The position numbers and the translations under genes are program-made. This document shows, in pieces, positions 11,882 to 23,830 of a stretch of 64,000 nt of DNA. The notes beneath the pieces were generated by a model. The model worked only from the letters and a program-made list of their open reading frames with translations. It was not told the DNA's origin and did not search any database. How positions within the stretch are numbered: the first letter of the stretch is position 1; every line of letters starts with the position of its first letter. This DNA comes from Scytalidium lignicola (Eukaryota; Ascomycota; Leotiomycetes): assembly GCA_002812745.2 (NCBI GenBank), contig NCSJ02000214.1, forward strand, positions 1 through 64,000, written 5' to 3'.

Positions 11882-14800
11882 TTACCTCTTCAATGTCTTC
11901 TGTTTTTCTGCATCTTTAACAAGTTTCTGGCCCGCAATCATCAAACCCTTCCTCTTCCTGACACTATCCATGTACCTCTTCGCCACGTTTTCTTTATCTG
12001 CTAATTCTCCCAGATCTTCGAGATCGTCCTCCGTAAATGGAACCCAGAATGGATCCTCATCTAGAATTTCATATCCCTGGAACACCAGTTGCGGGGATGC
12101 TGCTCCCGAGGTCCGCTTCCGGATCTCGTCACTAAAGCCAAAAGACTCTGCCACAGGTAGAAGAGAAACAATTGAATAGAACGGTGTGCCTTCCTTCAAG
12201 GACTCAGAGAGAACACGTCCTCTTCTGCGAGTTAGGACGTCGTAGACTCTACCTAGAACCTCAGCTAGATTAAAGTTAGAAAATGCTGTTTAGGGAAAGA
12301 GTTAGAATAGCTTAACGTACCACTTGCTTGAATCTCGCAGGAATACATTGCCAGGAGTAGACGTGGGCTCCAATCCAAGAAACCCTGTTTGATAGCTTGC
12401 TGAACAGACTTGATAACCTCTCCAGTAAGTCGTCCCAACTGTTCACGAGCTGAGGTTCCATCATCTGTAGAAATGTTTATAGAGACTTCTTCAAGGATGA
12501 CAGCAATTCCTTGAACTGGTTCATTGCATAATGGCCCTTGTGCAGTTGCTAATTGGAAAGCGTACGTGATCTTATCGGAGAAATCCCGTGCTTCCAAAGA
12601 ACCACCATTTGAGGTATTTTTCTCTTCTGTGCTATTATCCCGAAGGCTTGTTGTTGTTAGTTAAATCTACGCGCCAAATATAGAAGAGGCGAACGTACAA
12701 TCTTCCACATGCTCCATCTTTTGTGGCATCAATTAGTAGGTTCGGACCAGTCCGCCGAGGTCCAAATGCTGCTATTTGCTCTACAACATTAGACCATACA
12801 TCTCTCTGCCATTTCACACTTTCAAAAATCTTTTGAAGTTGCTGTTTGAACTCGGTGAGAGACATAGCTTTTGTAACCGCAGGCATGTCATCTACATCTA
12901 CGTCCTCTTGCTCAAGCGTCTGTTCAGACCCGTTCTGCTGACTCCCATTTGCGGCTTGCGTAGCTGAATATAGCTGTTTGATGGCTTGTGAATTTTTAAC
13001 CAGGAATTCAGTGACTTCAGAGGGCAAAGGCATCACACGCAAGCGGATATTGACTTGTTTTGAGGTAGTCACTGCTATAATTGTCCCTCGACCAAGTTCT
13101 TTATTTGCAGGAGGCTTCATCTCCTCTGCGCGGATAATGGATTCCCGGTATGGAACAATAGGTTCACCTGCCTGAATCTCGCACCTTGCAAATCGCTCCC
13201 GGAGATCTGTTAAGCATCTTTCAAGATGTAGTTCCCCAGCTGTTAACAGAACATGCTCGCCACTCTCGAACTGCTCGTACTCAGCGCATGGATCGCTTTG
13301 TACTAGCAGATGAAGTCCACGAATCATCTTGTCTAGATCTGCTGGGTTGACTGGCTCCAGAGCGACTCGAACAATAGGTGAAGATGCAGTGTTAATACCA
13401 GCAAGGTTTATACTTCCTTCGAGTTGACTGCAGATGGTCCCAGATTTGAGGATATGACCTTCAAGACCAGCGACTCCAAAGACAACACCGGCGGGAACAG
13501 ATTGCAATGATTCAAGACCTCGTCCCATAAGGAGATACAACGCAGTGACAGTGACTTTTTGCGGTTCGGGGGGATTATGAGGATGTTCTGGTGTGAACTT
13601 TGGTGGAATAACGTATACAGAGTCTCCGACTGATAAAGTCCCTGAATAGATTCGAGCAAAACCAATAAGATGTTCCGGATCCGGTTGCTTGTCATCCGGT
13701 TCTTGTGTCTCTTCGAGACTCATTCCACTTATTGCCTCACCAAGACCATCCCTAGAGCTTTGATCACCGGCTTCCGCAAGGGCCTGTACTCTTGCAAGTT
13801 CTGCCCTCTTTCGACGAGCCAGCTCTCTCGCCTCGTCAGCGGTAAGTGCACTGCCGCCACGTCTCTTGTTTTCTGGAAGTTCAGTACTAGGAACAGAAAC
13901 CATTTTGCTAATGTACGCGACCATTGGGGCATCTTTAGAAGAGTTCGATTTAACCATTGCGTCTCTAACTGCGGGGTCGATATGTGAGAATCCAGGAGAT
14001 CCATCGATCATCAATGGCATCCTAGCTTCTTGCGCTGCAGGTGGTGATGGGAGAGATTCTATAACAGAGACTAAAAGAGCTGTGGATAATGGCAGCCATG
14101 CCGAGAACAGCGTTGTTAAAACGACTCTAGGATCTTTGGAGCGTGTGATATGCGCAGGTAAACTAATATTTAAGGATTTTGTAATCTTCTCCGTCATAGT
14201 AGGATCACTAATTGGGTTGAGTTAGATATCTTGTTAAAAAATATTGCTATTTGATTAATTATACAGAACAGGGAGGAAATTATGGGATCCACGCACCCCT
14301 TCCCATGATCACCACCTGTTGTTGCTTGATAAACCGCCCAGACTTGTTCAAGGACTAACTGGACAAACATAGGCTTTAGATTCCGGCCTTTTAAGTGCTT
14401 CTGCCCCAGGATCTTCTTGGTTTTGGGATCTAAATAGAAATCTCCCCATAGAACCTTCTCCATAGATGTACGTTTTATGCCTAGCTTTTTCTCATATAAG
14501 CTTGCAAATTGTCTCACTGTAAAAGCCCATCCATCTGTGGCGCTGGAGAAAATAACGTTATTCTTCTCTGGAGCAAAGTAAATATCTTCGTCATCTTTTT
14601 CTTCAAACTCGTTATCCAGAGAGGCACCGTTGGTATCATTTGTACTTTCTTTGTCTGCATGTGCCGCAGCAATCCGTGCATCCATTTTTTCTCGCCAGTT
14701 CAGGTCCTCCTCCATTCTCTCACCTTGGAAGAAGCTTCCAAGAACGGCATTAACTTGCTCCAGTAACTTACTGAGATGTATATAGGCCTCACCAGGAGTC

Positions 14801-15410
14801 ATTTTCAGCTCTGTAATTAACCTATCCATCTTGTTGATAACTAGTAAAGGTTTCATATGTTCGACCCATGTCTGCCGCAGGACTGTTACCGTCTGGCTGC
14901 AAACACCTTCTACTGCATCCACTAGGACAACAGCACCATCGCAAAGCCTCGAAGCTGTTGAAACCTCGCTGCTAAAATCAATATGTCCAGGAGAGTCGAT
15001 GAGATTTATCAAATATTCCTTCTGTTCTGGAGTTGCATCTGGCGCTGTCCGCCGCAGCATAGAAAAGTAAAGAGATATAGCAGAAGATTCCATGGTAATA
15101 CCTCGTATCTGCTCATCGGGCCTAGAGTCTAGATATCTTATCTTTCCGGCCAGTTTAGGGGATATAATGCCATTTGTGGCAATAAGCGCATCTGTAAGAG
15201 AAGTTTTTCCATGATCCTATGCCACATCATTAGTGAGAGTCTAATGCAAAAGTTATTCTCAGGCACAGGTAACTTACAACATGGGCCAATATACAAATCT
15301 TAGTTTTGTTAGCAATGATCAATACCCCGCTATCATTAAGAACCTACATTTCTAATGCCATCTGGGTTTCGTTGCAACGCAACAAGCGTTTCTGGATTAA
15401 CAACAGGCAT
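11882..15410 (-). CDS. ria1: Ribosome assembly GTPase Efl1/Ria1
   Basis: Cytoplasmic EF-2-like GTPase that, with Sdo1/SBDS, releases Tif6/eIF6 from pre-60S subunits (family knowledge). Six exons: 15410-15348, 15298-15278, 15216-14297, 14207-12699, 12646-12321 and 12264-11882, giving 1073 residues (yeast 1110). GTPase motifs are RNICILAHVDHGKTS (G1), RGITMES (G2), DSPGH (G3) and NKMD (G4). An acidic insert ([13 protein letters not shown]) separates the G domain parts, and the EF-G-like domains IV and V come last (GDGACGRFLRD-like start of exon 5 after splicing, then [17 protein letters not shown]). Exon 2 is a 21-base microexon encoding ICILAHV. The joins at phases 0, 0, 2, 2 and 1 all restore conserved sequence. 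Confidence 0.93.
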
Positions 15411-15968
15411 TTTGTATGTGACAGTTCACAAGAACTGAAAGGTAATAGTAAAGTTTCATAGAGAGGTTGAAGTTTTTAACAAAAAATCCTTTGATTCCCA
15501 TTGGCGGGGTATCAACCGCGTCTGTCGCGCATGACTCTTCAGCTGTCTGGAGTGGATACGGCGATCGGCAAAGAACCAAAACGTCATACTTTAAAGCCCA
15601 TGGGAGCCTCTTTGTTTTGTTAACTCTTAATCTTGTTCCTTGGCGTACCCTCAAGAATCCTGAAAGAACTGGACTAACTACAATTGCAGATATTGAACCT
15701 ATAACTTCAGAGGTTCAACTCTGCAGATATTCCACTGATTATCTAGTCTTGCCAATGTGTTTGTTTTTGTTTCTGCTTTCAATAAAATCACCACTACTTA
15801 GCGAGATCGGGAGATAGTTACAAATATTGAGATGTAGGCACCACGAAAACAAATTATTATTTCTAAATGCTGTAATTTAAAATAATGAAAGATTAGAATA
15901 CTTTTTTTATATAAAAAAAAAGGAAAAAAAAATCTGGACTGTCAGATAGACTGAGCGTTCGGGAATTG
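15411..15968. other. Intergenic, Efl1 promoter to tRNA
   Basis: About 560 bases. It contains the Efl1 5' region and, near 15900-15932, A/T homopolymers that include the terminator of the adjacent tRNA. An open frame at 15467-15817 lacks an ATG start and a recognisable family and is not called. Confidence 0.4.
15924..15932 (-). terminator. Pol III T-run terminator of tRNA-Lys copy 1
   Basis: Nine A on the plus strand, so nine T on the transcribed strand, 36 bases past the tRNA 3' end. It is the first run of four or more T after the gene, an unusually long trailer that the second copy shares. Confidence 0.6.
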
Positions 15969-16056
15969 AGCCCGAGGCGGGNCTCGAACCCGCGACCTTG
16001 AGGTTAATCTAAAGTGTCATAAGAGCCACACGCTCTACCGATTGAGCTACCCGGGC
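15969..16056 (-). tRNA. tRNA-Lys(CTT), 15-base intron, copy 1
   Basis: Full cloverleaf: acceptor GCCCGGG/CTCGGGC, D arm GCTCAATCGGTAGAGC, anticodon loop CTCTTA|A with anticodon CTT, and T arm CGGGTTCGAGNCCCG. A 15-base intron sits at the canonical 37/38 site (TGACACTTTAGATTA). The anticodon stem TGTGG/CCTCA has a T-T mismatch at its middle pair (29-41). The one N at 15982 corresponds to C in the other copy at 58266. Confidence 0.93.
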
Positions 16057-16728
16057 GGGCTTTGTTGCAATCGGCAAGCTTATTTGACTTTATTAGTCTG
16101 AAAGGGAAAACGAATTCTGGTAGAGGCTCAATTGCGAGCCCCTTGGAGGAGAAAAGGACACAGGCCATGGCAAAGCTAGCTCCCTAGCTACGTAGTGTAT
16201 TTTGAGGCTCACCGCAGTGGTCACGTTACTAACTTCAAAAGCTTCTTTTATAAGCTAATCTACTTAAAGATATATATAATTTCCCTGCTGTTTGGGCTTA
16301 TACCGCATGGGACGATGATCTGACAAAGAATTGGCTACACTAAACGTGTATGCATCGTACCTGAACTATTTTTGTCTAGACCTGAAGCACACTGCGAACC
16401 TCGCATTTAGCGATTTCTGGGGAAACCGTTGGCTAGCAGAGCTCCTTCCCTTCATACCCATGAAAGCTCCCAGTTTCATCCACAACTGTTGCGACAAGGC
16501 AGATTTTCGAAACCTCTGTTGGATAATGCAGGACTACCACTATATATCGGCGCAGATAGGATCTACAGCTTCCGCATATTAACTTGAAAAGAAAGGCCCG
16601 ATTGCACACAACCAAAGCATATCAAAGGATCTTACCGACGATCGTCCACACACTACTGGGACGGTAATTAACTTCTCCTACTGGGGCCTCGATCATCAAC
16701 TGTTCAGAGCATACAAATCCGATCATCT
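16057..16728. other. Intergenic, tRNA to PH-domain gene
   Basis: About 670 bases that hold the upstream flank of the tRNA and the promoter and leader of the PH-domain gene. An open frame at 16331-16582 starts without ATG and has no recognisable domain. Confidence 0.4.
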
Positions 16729-18059
16729 ATGTCTCCCCTCATGTCAGAAGTGCAAATCACATCAATGTCTAATTCTATGGAGCCTCAACCGATACCAGAG
16801 ACGAATCCAGGCTTCCAAAGCTCCAGCCCTGAAGCAACGAATCTAACGTCTCCATCAACTGCTGCTCGAACCCGCAACTCCTATATCCACGGAGCTACTC
16901 TTTCCCCTGTTGATCAAAATGGCAGCTTCGCCTTTGACCGAGTTTTGAAAAGCGGATATGTACAAAAGCGCACTAGAAAAACGAAGGTATAGAAGGGTAT
17001 AATCCGAATTACTTAAACTTGTCCTCTAATGATCTCTAGGCTTGGAAACCAATATATTTAGTTCTTCGGCCTATGTCACTGTCGATATACAAAGATCAAA
17101 ATGAGTCAAAGTTGCGCCATAAAATCCAACTCTCAGATCTCACCGCCGTTGCGATACTGAAGGATCCAAAGCAAAAACGCCAGAATGTCTTTGGACTCTT
17201 TTCACCATCGCGGAATTATCATCTTGAAGCAGCATCGAGGAATGACGCGGAAGAATGGGTAGACCTTATCAGAAGGGAGGCTAGGACGGAAGAAGAGGAA
17301 GAGGAATTATTGCTTGCAAGCCCTCCCCTCAATATGGGTGGTATTTACGGTAGCTTGGATAGTGCTATGAACCATCAGAACGAGGAACAGGAACATAAAC
17401 ATAATGAAAGGCTATATTCAAGCTCTCCAGAACCACAGGATCATATACCACAAGCCCAAAGACCTTCAGGGCCTGGTGGCCAGAGGCGACAATCACATAC
17501 TATTGAATATTCTGGGAACGAAATGGCATCACATTCAGATCTGTCAGACGTTGAAGCCAGGTCACCGGGGACATCACATGGTCCGATTCCCGAGGAACCT
17601 TGTGATGGCACGCAAGAAGGTTCTCGCCCGACCTTAGGATCACGGAATGTGAGTCAAGCAAGTGGGTTTAACGCTGAATTAGATCCGGAGCGGGTCGTCT
17701 GGCAAGGGTATATTTTATACCTGAGATCTAAAGGAGGTGTTCGACAGTGGAAGGATTTATGGGCAGTGATACGACCACGCAACTTTGCATTATACAAAAA
17801 CGAGTCCGAATACTCACCAATTCTCATCATACCGCTTGCATCTGTCATTAATGCTGTGGAGATTGATCCTCTATCGAAAACTAAGAGGCATTGCATGCAA
17901 GTCATCACAGAAGAGAAAAGTTACAAATTCTGCGCGCATAATGAAGATACTCTTGATAAGTCCCTCGGAGCTTTCAAGAGTCTTTTGGCGAAGCGAAAAG
18001 ATAATGAGATGAAGACTCATCGTGCTTCAATGCTGCCTCCCACTGAGAGAGTACCTTGA
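16729..18059 (+). CDS. Two-PH-domain protein (Opy1-like)
   Basis: Probably a phosphoinositide-binding adaptor at the plasma membrane. Exons 16729-16986 and 17040-18059 (intron GTATAG..TCTCTAG, phase 0) encode 425 residues. PH domain 1, about 72-162, begins SGYVQKRTRKTK and, after the splice, AWKPIYLVLRPMSLSIYKDQ, ending EEWVDLIRREA. PH domain 2, about 304-404, begins VVWQGYILYLRSKGGVRQWKDLW and ends with the amphipathic helix DKSLGAFKSLLAKRK. Between them is a Ser/Pro/Gln-rich linker. Two PH domains with this spacing recall yeast Opy1 (328 residues), but orthology is inferred, not shown. A second ATG four codons in is equally possible as the start. Confidence 0.85.
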
Positions 18060-18491
18060 CATTTTGGCTTTGGGATTCTGCGGGACCCGTTTCGTCGCTT
18101 TAGATATGGTTAACGCTGTTATGACTGATGACAATGTACTTATAATGCCGATCATGTCAATATTTATGAACACACAGTTATTTTTATGCAGTCATGTTTA
18201 TTTTTACATCTCTAATGCTAGCTTTTCCTCGATGCTATAACCTCACTATATCTACCAATAAAGGAGTTTCTCTGAAAGAAGCTAATTGTACAAATATACA
18301 GGACGACACCAAGTGTCTGTAAAGAAATCTCCTGATACAGGCATTCATAATGTCTTTAATAGGATTAAGACAACCAACTTCATAGAATATAGGACAATCC
18401 TCAATCCCGCGTCAGTCCTCACAAAACATGAGAACCAACCATCACTGGCCAACAATCTCTAGAAGGGAGTATTCCAAGACCCATATCAAAA
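18060..18491. other. Convergent 3' intergenic region
   Basis: 432 bases between converging stops. AT-rich with no recognisable gene. Confidence 0.4.
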
Positions 18492-20113
18492 TTAAGCAAC
18501 AACATCGCTGGTTTGTGTCTCAAGAGACTCTTCCTTGGGCACAACCCCATTAACTTTAAGCCCTGGACTTCCAGTGTTCTCATACATATCGATATTTTCT
18601 TTCAACAAATGGGAGGATGTGAGTACGGTGTCTTCATCTCTTATCTCTTTTGGCGATGGGATAAGGCATGCTTCGACATGTGTAACGACTGACATGGATC
18701 CTTGGCTAACGTTGTCTCCTTGTAGAGTTAGTTGGGATTCTTCACGCATTTCCTCCGATTCCTGAATATCGATACTGGCTTCGGTAAGAAGTGATGTTGA
18801 GCTGCTTGCACCGGCATTGAGTGTGTTAATCGCAGGATTTAGAATGGATTGTGATGTAGAACGCTCTTTCTCTTCCTGGAGCTCACCATGTACCGATGCT
18901 GCCTTCGAGTTTTGATTCTGAAGTTGGTTAGTTGACTCTTACCATGACCTTAGAAATATGATATAAAATATTGGTGCTAGAAGTAACGGGGAAACATACA
19001 ATAGGTTTGCTTCCACGTAGGCCAAGATTCTTGACAATGTTGACGTCTGAAACTGGGCGTCCTTGGGGCTGGAATCCAAAACCCGTAATGGCTGTGGCAG
19101 GAGTATCATCATTAACAACTGCATTAAGGCTAAGGTAGCTACGAGAAAGAAAGGACGGTCGACAGGCATGACAGCACTTGAATTGGCACTCTGGGCCCAT
19201 TTGCCATGGTTTTGCAGCTGCATTCCTTGTTGGAGACTGAGATGGAGAGCGAGAAAACAAAGATTCTCCACTGCCTAAAAATTGATATCGTGTTGACGCG
19301 CTTGCCTCTTCCTTTTGCTGCTGTGCGGCGACTTCTGCGACCTATACGAGTTTAGTCAAAGTTCGGATAAATAATGATATTAAAGTTGAATATCTGTACT
19401 GATATACGATGACTTGACTTGTATTTTGATGATCTAACTTACGTGTGCTCTTTGCTTGAGGATAATACTTAGTTGCTCTGGTGTATATGTTTTGAGAGCA
19501 CTGTCAGTGACCTCGTTTAAGAAGCCAAAGTCCTTGGTGCGTGCTGTCGGGCTCATCTTGCTTGGTACAGTTGACCTTGCCTCATCACCGAGAATGGTAT
19601 TGTATCGTTGCTGGATGTGAATTAGTATTCTACTCTAGTGTTTAGAGCAGCCTGTTCTCTACAAACCTCAATACCTTGCTCCATCATATCTTCTAACATC
19701 AGTTCTCGGTCTTGCGTACACCTCCAGAGCCATCCAAAAGCTGGTTTTTGATGACATATTTCACATGTGAATTCTTTGGTATAGAGTCGTGTCACTGTGT
19801 GATGAGTGCAGAGACCTACCTTTGCAGCTCGAGGATTCGTGCTTAACGACGTAGAGTTTCTCAGTGAGGTTGAGTTTCGTCTTCGCTGCTTCCTAGGACT
19901 CATATTGGGTATTTTGGTGGAAGAGTTTGTAGGTTTGCTTGGAAATTCGAAAAGTGCTTGGAAGAGGCTATCTAGAGCTGGGTCAAATGCGGGCTGGGGC
20001 TGGTTATCTTGTGCTTTCTGAGGACACTGATCCTTCTGTTGACTCTTTTGGTCTACAGACTTGGCATACTTATGATATAGGCTCTCCAGACCTTGACTCC
20101 TTTGTTGATTCAT
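18492..20113 (-). CDS. Uncharacterised Cys-containing protein
   Basis: I do not recognise this gene. Four exons, 20113-19667, 19610-19443, 19341-19000 and 18917-18492, all joined at phase 0, give 460 residues. Residues about 100-145 hold CTHHTVTRLY, FTCEICHQKPAFGW and LWRCTQDRE, a spacing that could bind zinc (CxxH, CxxC, then C). Exon 3 carries a second Cys block (CQFKCCHACRPSFLSRSYLSLN), then GFQPQGRPVSDVNIVKNLGLRGSKP. The C-terminal exon is Ser/Glu-rich and probably disordered. There is no signal peptide or membrane segment. Two separate Cys/His clusters kept open across four exons argue for a real, probably fungus-wide nuclear or cytosolic protein. The position of the last splice (CAG|AAT at 18918/18917) is the least certain. 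Confidence 0.65.
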
Positions 20114-20988
20114 TTCTGTTCTCACAAAGAAGATAGAAAACAAGAAAAACGTTCAATTTATTAAAAGAATACACATTTGGATGCGTGTATTTCTATAGTT
20201 TGTCAAAACAAATTATGTGTGAGTTTGCAAACTACATTTTAGCGGAGGAGTGCTAATTCAACTCGAACAAGTGGCTGAATAGGATATAGGAGTAACTAGA
20301 CGCTAAGATGCCTTGATCCCAGCAGTTGGAAGGTTTAAAAATGAGTATCATTTTCTTAGAGTTAAGAAATTCCTCCAGATTCATTGAGGACTTCCACAAA
20401 ACAAGCTATTAGAAGCATAGAAGTGCACATATTTTCAGGCTCCTGCTTTGCAGAGAGACAGGTAGTTTATAACCTTTTGCAATCGCAAAGCAATCATTGA
20501 CTTGCATGATTATTGACCACGAAAGAATTGACCAAGGCCAAGCGTGGTGTTCCTCGAGTCGTCGCTAATTTATACTTCCTCTTCAGGAAATTGAGAGCAA
20601 TATGGCGTCTGATTGGTGGGTCGATACGGTCGTACAGGTACCCGCACTAAATGCCCATCATTTCTCCACACTGTTGTTTAGAGTCCCTCTTTATCTACGC
20701 AATTCATGGAGTTGGTCTCGCAAAGCTAAAAAGAGAAGAGAGGTTGACGACAATAGCGCTTCCTTCAACGCTGATTTTCTTTATAGAGAGGTAAGCTGGC
20801 TCTGTTGCTCCCCATAATTGTTTTGCATGTAGGGTGCGGTTTGCTGCGCAGCTGAGTTGTTGTCATTGATCTCGGTTGTCTCTGTAAACAACCGATCCTG
20901 CGCTCAACATTGTCGCAATTGCGCGGCTCACGTAAAGATATATTTACTTATTCATTCGCCAGACTTAGCCATTTAAACCAAATTCAAA
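20114..20988. promoter_or_regulatory. Divergent promoter region
   Basis: 875 bases between divergent starts. A 71-residue open frame with ATG at 20602 lies here, but it lacks any family feature and may be a leader ORF or chance. No other gene is seen. Confidence 0.4.
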
Positions 20989-21847
20989 ATGTCCGTTAAA
21001 TTTGAGGATACTGTCAGGCAGACTACCACTGGCGTTGCTGGCCAAGCAGCCAACGCAATAGGGGATGGCAAGCATCCGTTGGCAAGGGAGATCGGTACGG
21101 CATTGACGGGAGGTAAAGCAAATGCTGGACAACCAGGTTATCTGGCTGTGAGTGATGGTATCGCACTTTCAAACGGTCATAGGCTGATGATTGTACATGC
21201 AGGCCTACCTTAGACAACTGCAGACCAACCCGCTGAGGACTAAGATGATCACTTCTGGGACCTTATCCGGACTTCAAGAATTGCTGGCATCCTGGATTGC
21301 GAAGGATCGGAACAAGGACGGTCACTACCTCACTACGCGCGTTCCAAAGATGGCAGCATATGGTGCCTTTGTCAGTGCACCATTGGGTCACGTCCTAATC
21401 AGCATCCTCCAGAAGTTGTTTGCTGGTCGCACCAGTCTGAAGGCTAAGATCCTGCAAATTTTGATCAGCAATTTAGTTGTAAGTATGCGTTCTGAGTTTG
21501 TGCGAATGTCATTGACACAGATATGATAGGTTGCGCCAATCCAAAACACTGTGTACCTGGTATCAATGGCACTCATTGCTGGCGCAAGGACCATTCACCA
21601 AGTGCATGCCACCTGGAAAGCTGGTTTCATGACCGTTATGAAGGTCAGCTGGGTTACTTCGCCATTAGCGCTTGCGTTTGCACAGAAGTTCCTTCCCGAA
21701 CACACCTGGGTTCCGTTCTTCAATGTAATTGGTTTTGTTATTGGAACATACATCAATACTATTACAAAGAAGAAGCGCCAACGTGCTCTACAACAGAGGT
21801 ATGAGGATGAGAGACGAGGCTACCAGGGTGGTCCACCAAGGCCTTAA
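20989..21847 (+). CDS. Mpv17/PMP22 family membrane protein
   Basis: Small integral membrane protein of peroxisomes or the mitochondrial inner membrane, thought to form channels (family knowledge). Exons 20989-21147, 21203-21478 and 21530-21847 give 250 residues. The splice at 21147/21203 creates GYLAAYLRQLQTNPLRTKM, the family's conserved start. PKMAAYGAFVSAPLGHVLISIL and the C-terminal half (TWVPFFNVIGFVIGTYINTITKKKRQ) complete four predicted hydrophobic stretches. A polar 45-residue N-terminal extension precedes the domain. Only the AG at 21528-21529 works for exon 3; the earlier CACAG leads straight to TGA. Confidence 0.88.
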
Positions 21848-22351
21848 ACTGGACTAGAAAATTGGAAGTGTCTAAAACGCGTTGTGGCATGGTCTTGTGT
21901 CTCCTATACTTGTAGGACTAGGCTCTTTACCGTTACGTTGGATGGCGACCAATTAGCAAACGGCTGTGTGCTTGCGGTGTGCAACTATGAGTCTGGTTCA
22001 GGTAATGGTTGTTGTCGAGAAGGATGATAGCACAGCAGCAGCCTCATCTCGATAATGTGTATTTCTTTGGTTTACTGGTTCCTTGCTTTGGTCAGATAGC
22101 AAATCAAACATGTAAGGTTACTAAGGTGCACACCATCCTTTGTGAGACCTGAGCAATACTCCATGCAACTTACCGGTAGCCAGTCCTTCTGCTACACGTC
22201 GTATGAATTGCCACGGCTTGTCATATGTGTGTGTAGGAGTAGACTCTTAACTCTAGAATCCTTCAAGTTACCTCACGAAATAAGTATTCCTCTTTCTCTC
22301 CCTTCATTTCTTTTACTATTTGGCTGAATATACTCGAATAATACCACCAAA
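21848..22351. other. Intergenic region
   Basis: About 500 bases between two rightward genes. It presumably holds a 3' UTR and then the promoter of the next gene. Nothing else is recognised. Confidence 0.35.
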
Positions 22352-23404
22352 ATGATGGGCTGGGATCCTTATCGTCGGCGGTATGGTGGGAATTCACCAA
22401 ATATCAGACCAGCTGTAAGGTCTCCTCTTTTCCCTCGGACTGCTGGACAGTCTCCTCTCAACAATCCCTTCCCCGGTGGTGTCTACGATCCCGCTCGCAT
22501 TCAAAATCTTCAACAAGCAATCTCCCCGCTTCGAAATCCCCGAAACCATGGTCCTTACGGAGCGGCAGTAGCTCGTCGGCCGGCTCCGGATCTGAACCTC
22601 CTGGCTGCACTACGTTTAGAACCACGACTTGCTCGAGTCTCTGCACCGACTCTGTGTAATGACCTATATTGCAATGCTCCACATGGTATTGGCCAACGAC
22701 ATCAACAAAGTCATGGCTATGACCATTCTCACAGGCACTGTCCAGACCCGTTGCCGTTAAGACGACGGAAGGATCATTGCGATATTTGCGCTGCGGAAGC
22801 CCAATGTCTACAGTGTGTGCCGAATCCTTGTCTCCAATGTTGTGGAGGATCCGATCCCAAAAAAGATTATGCTTTTGAAACAAAAGACGTGGTCGTTCGC
22901 GGTAAGACCTACGCTATTCGCAAGAGTTACTTGTCTGAGGTTGGAAAATTTGAAGAAACCTTGGTCAAGTATATGGAAAAGGCATCGGAGGACGCTGTTC
23001 CTGATCGAATTGTCGGTTTCTTGGTCTCATTCATCAACGAGGAGAAAATACATGCAGAAAACCTCCACGACTTGATCACTTTGAATATCCTTGCATCAAA
23101 TGTCTGTGCCAAATCTGTGGTCGAATATTCCATGGCTGAAATCAAGCGCTGGGATATTGACAGAGACCTTCCTATGCACGCTTTGATCGATATAGCTGTT
23201 ACGATAACTTTATCGAGTAAGGTTGAACTGGCTCTAAAGGAATGGCTTATCAAGTATCTGAAGTATAACGATAGATGGTATCAAATGACTAACCATCCAA
23301 TGTATCTTGGCGTAATGCATTCTCGGCCTGAAGTTGATACCAAATTGGCTATTCTTATGGGGTACAAGAATTCCTCGGATGAACAGGGCTTTAGGATTTT
23401 GTGA
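22352..23404 (+). CDS. Uncharacterised protein, BTB/POZ-like C-terminal half
   Basis: Single exon, 350 residues, ATG at 22352. I cannot name it. The first 130 residues are Pro/Arg/Asn-rich. Residues about 130-170 form a Cys/His-rich block (HRHCPDPLPLRRRKDHCDIC..CLQCVPNPCLQCC) with several CxxC pairs that could bind metal. From about 180, DVVVRGKTYAIRKSYLSEVGKF resembles the first strand and helix of a degenerate BTB/POZ fold. The predicted helices after it (RIVGFLVSFINEEKIHAENL, LITLNILASNVCAKSVVEYS) fit the fold's second half. That resemblance is inferred by eye. No signal peptide or membrane segment. Confidence 0.6.
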   Translation: MMGWDPYRRRYGGNSPNIRPAVRSPLFPRTAGQSPLNNPFPGGVYDPARIQNLQQAISPLRNPRNHGPYGAAVARRPAPDLNLLAALRLEPRLARVSAPTLCNDLYCNAPHGIGQRHQQSHGYDHSHRHCPDPLPLRRRKDHCDICAAEAQCLQCVPNPCLQCCGGSDPKKDYAFETKDVVVRGKTYAIRKSYLSEVGKFEETLVKYMEKASEDAVPDRIVGFLVSFINEEKIHAENLHDLITLNILASNVCAKSVVEYSMAEIKRWDIDRDLPMHALIDIAVTITLSSKVELALKEWLIKYLKYNDRWYQMTNHPMYLGVMHSRPEVDTKLAILMGYKNSSDEQGFRIL

Positions 23405-23830
23405 TTGGCATTGGTATGAAGACTGAATTTGGCGTTGACTTTTTCACNTTTTTATTACTTCTACAGTACATTATGATTGGATTTCAACCAGTCTCATATC
23501 ATGTACCGTTTTAGTGTGTTATGTGTGTAATATCTCATAGCATTTAAATGTCACTGTCTAAATACTAACCCATCTCAGCTTAGAGTAAATTTAGTTTAAT
23601 ACATGCTGATCTAGGGAATGTGTGTTGAAAGCCCTTTATCCTGATGATGAAATACAAAATTACCTCTTGTATGTTTTATGCACTTCCTAATCAACGCAGC
23701 TTAAAGAATCGTACTGCTCGTGTATCCGATCATATATATTCATACATTCTTTACACGCCTATTACTGATTTCACATTTAGAATATCATACACTTGGCTTA
23801 TGAGATGAGTTGGAGATCCTAGATCCTCCA
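23405..23830. other. Convergent 3' intergenic region
   Basis: 426 bases with AT-rich 3' UTR-like sequence and a single N at 23448 next to a T run. No gene. Confidence 0.35.

Noticed and set aside
11882..15410. Calling the Efl1 locus as elongation factor 2 itself
   Set aside because: The acidic insert, RNICILAHVDHGKTS start and 1073-residue length fit Efl1/Ria1; EF-2 is about 840 residues and ends differently.
15467..15817. 116-residue plus-strand open frame near the tRNA
   Set aside because: It begins at TTG rather than ATG, has no domain features and overlaps the probable Efl1 promoter.
20602..20817. 71-residue open frame with ATG (MASDWWVDTVVQ)
   Set aside because: Sits in the divergent promoter of the Mpv17-family gene, has no family match, and no splice extends it convincingly. 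A leader ORF remains possible.
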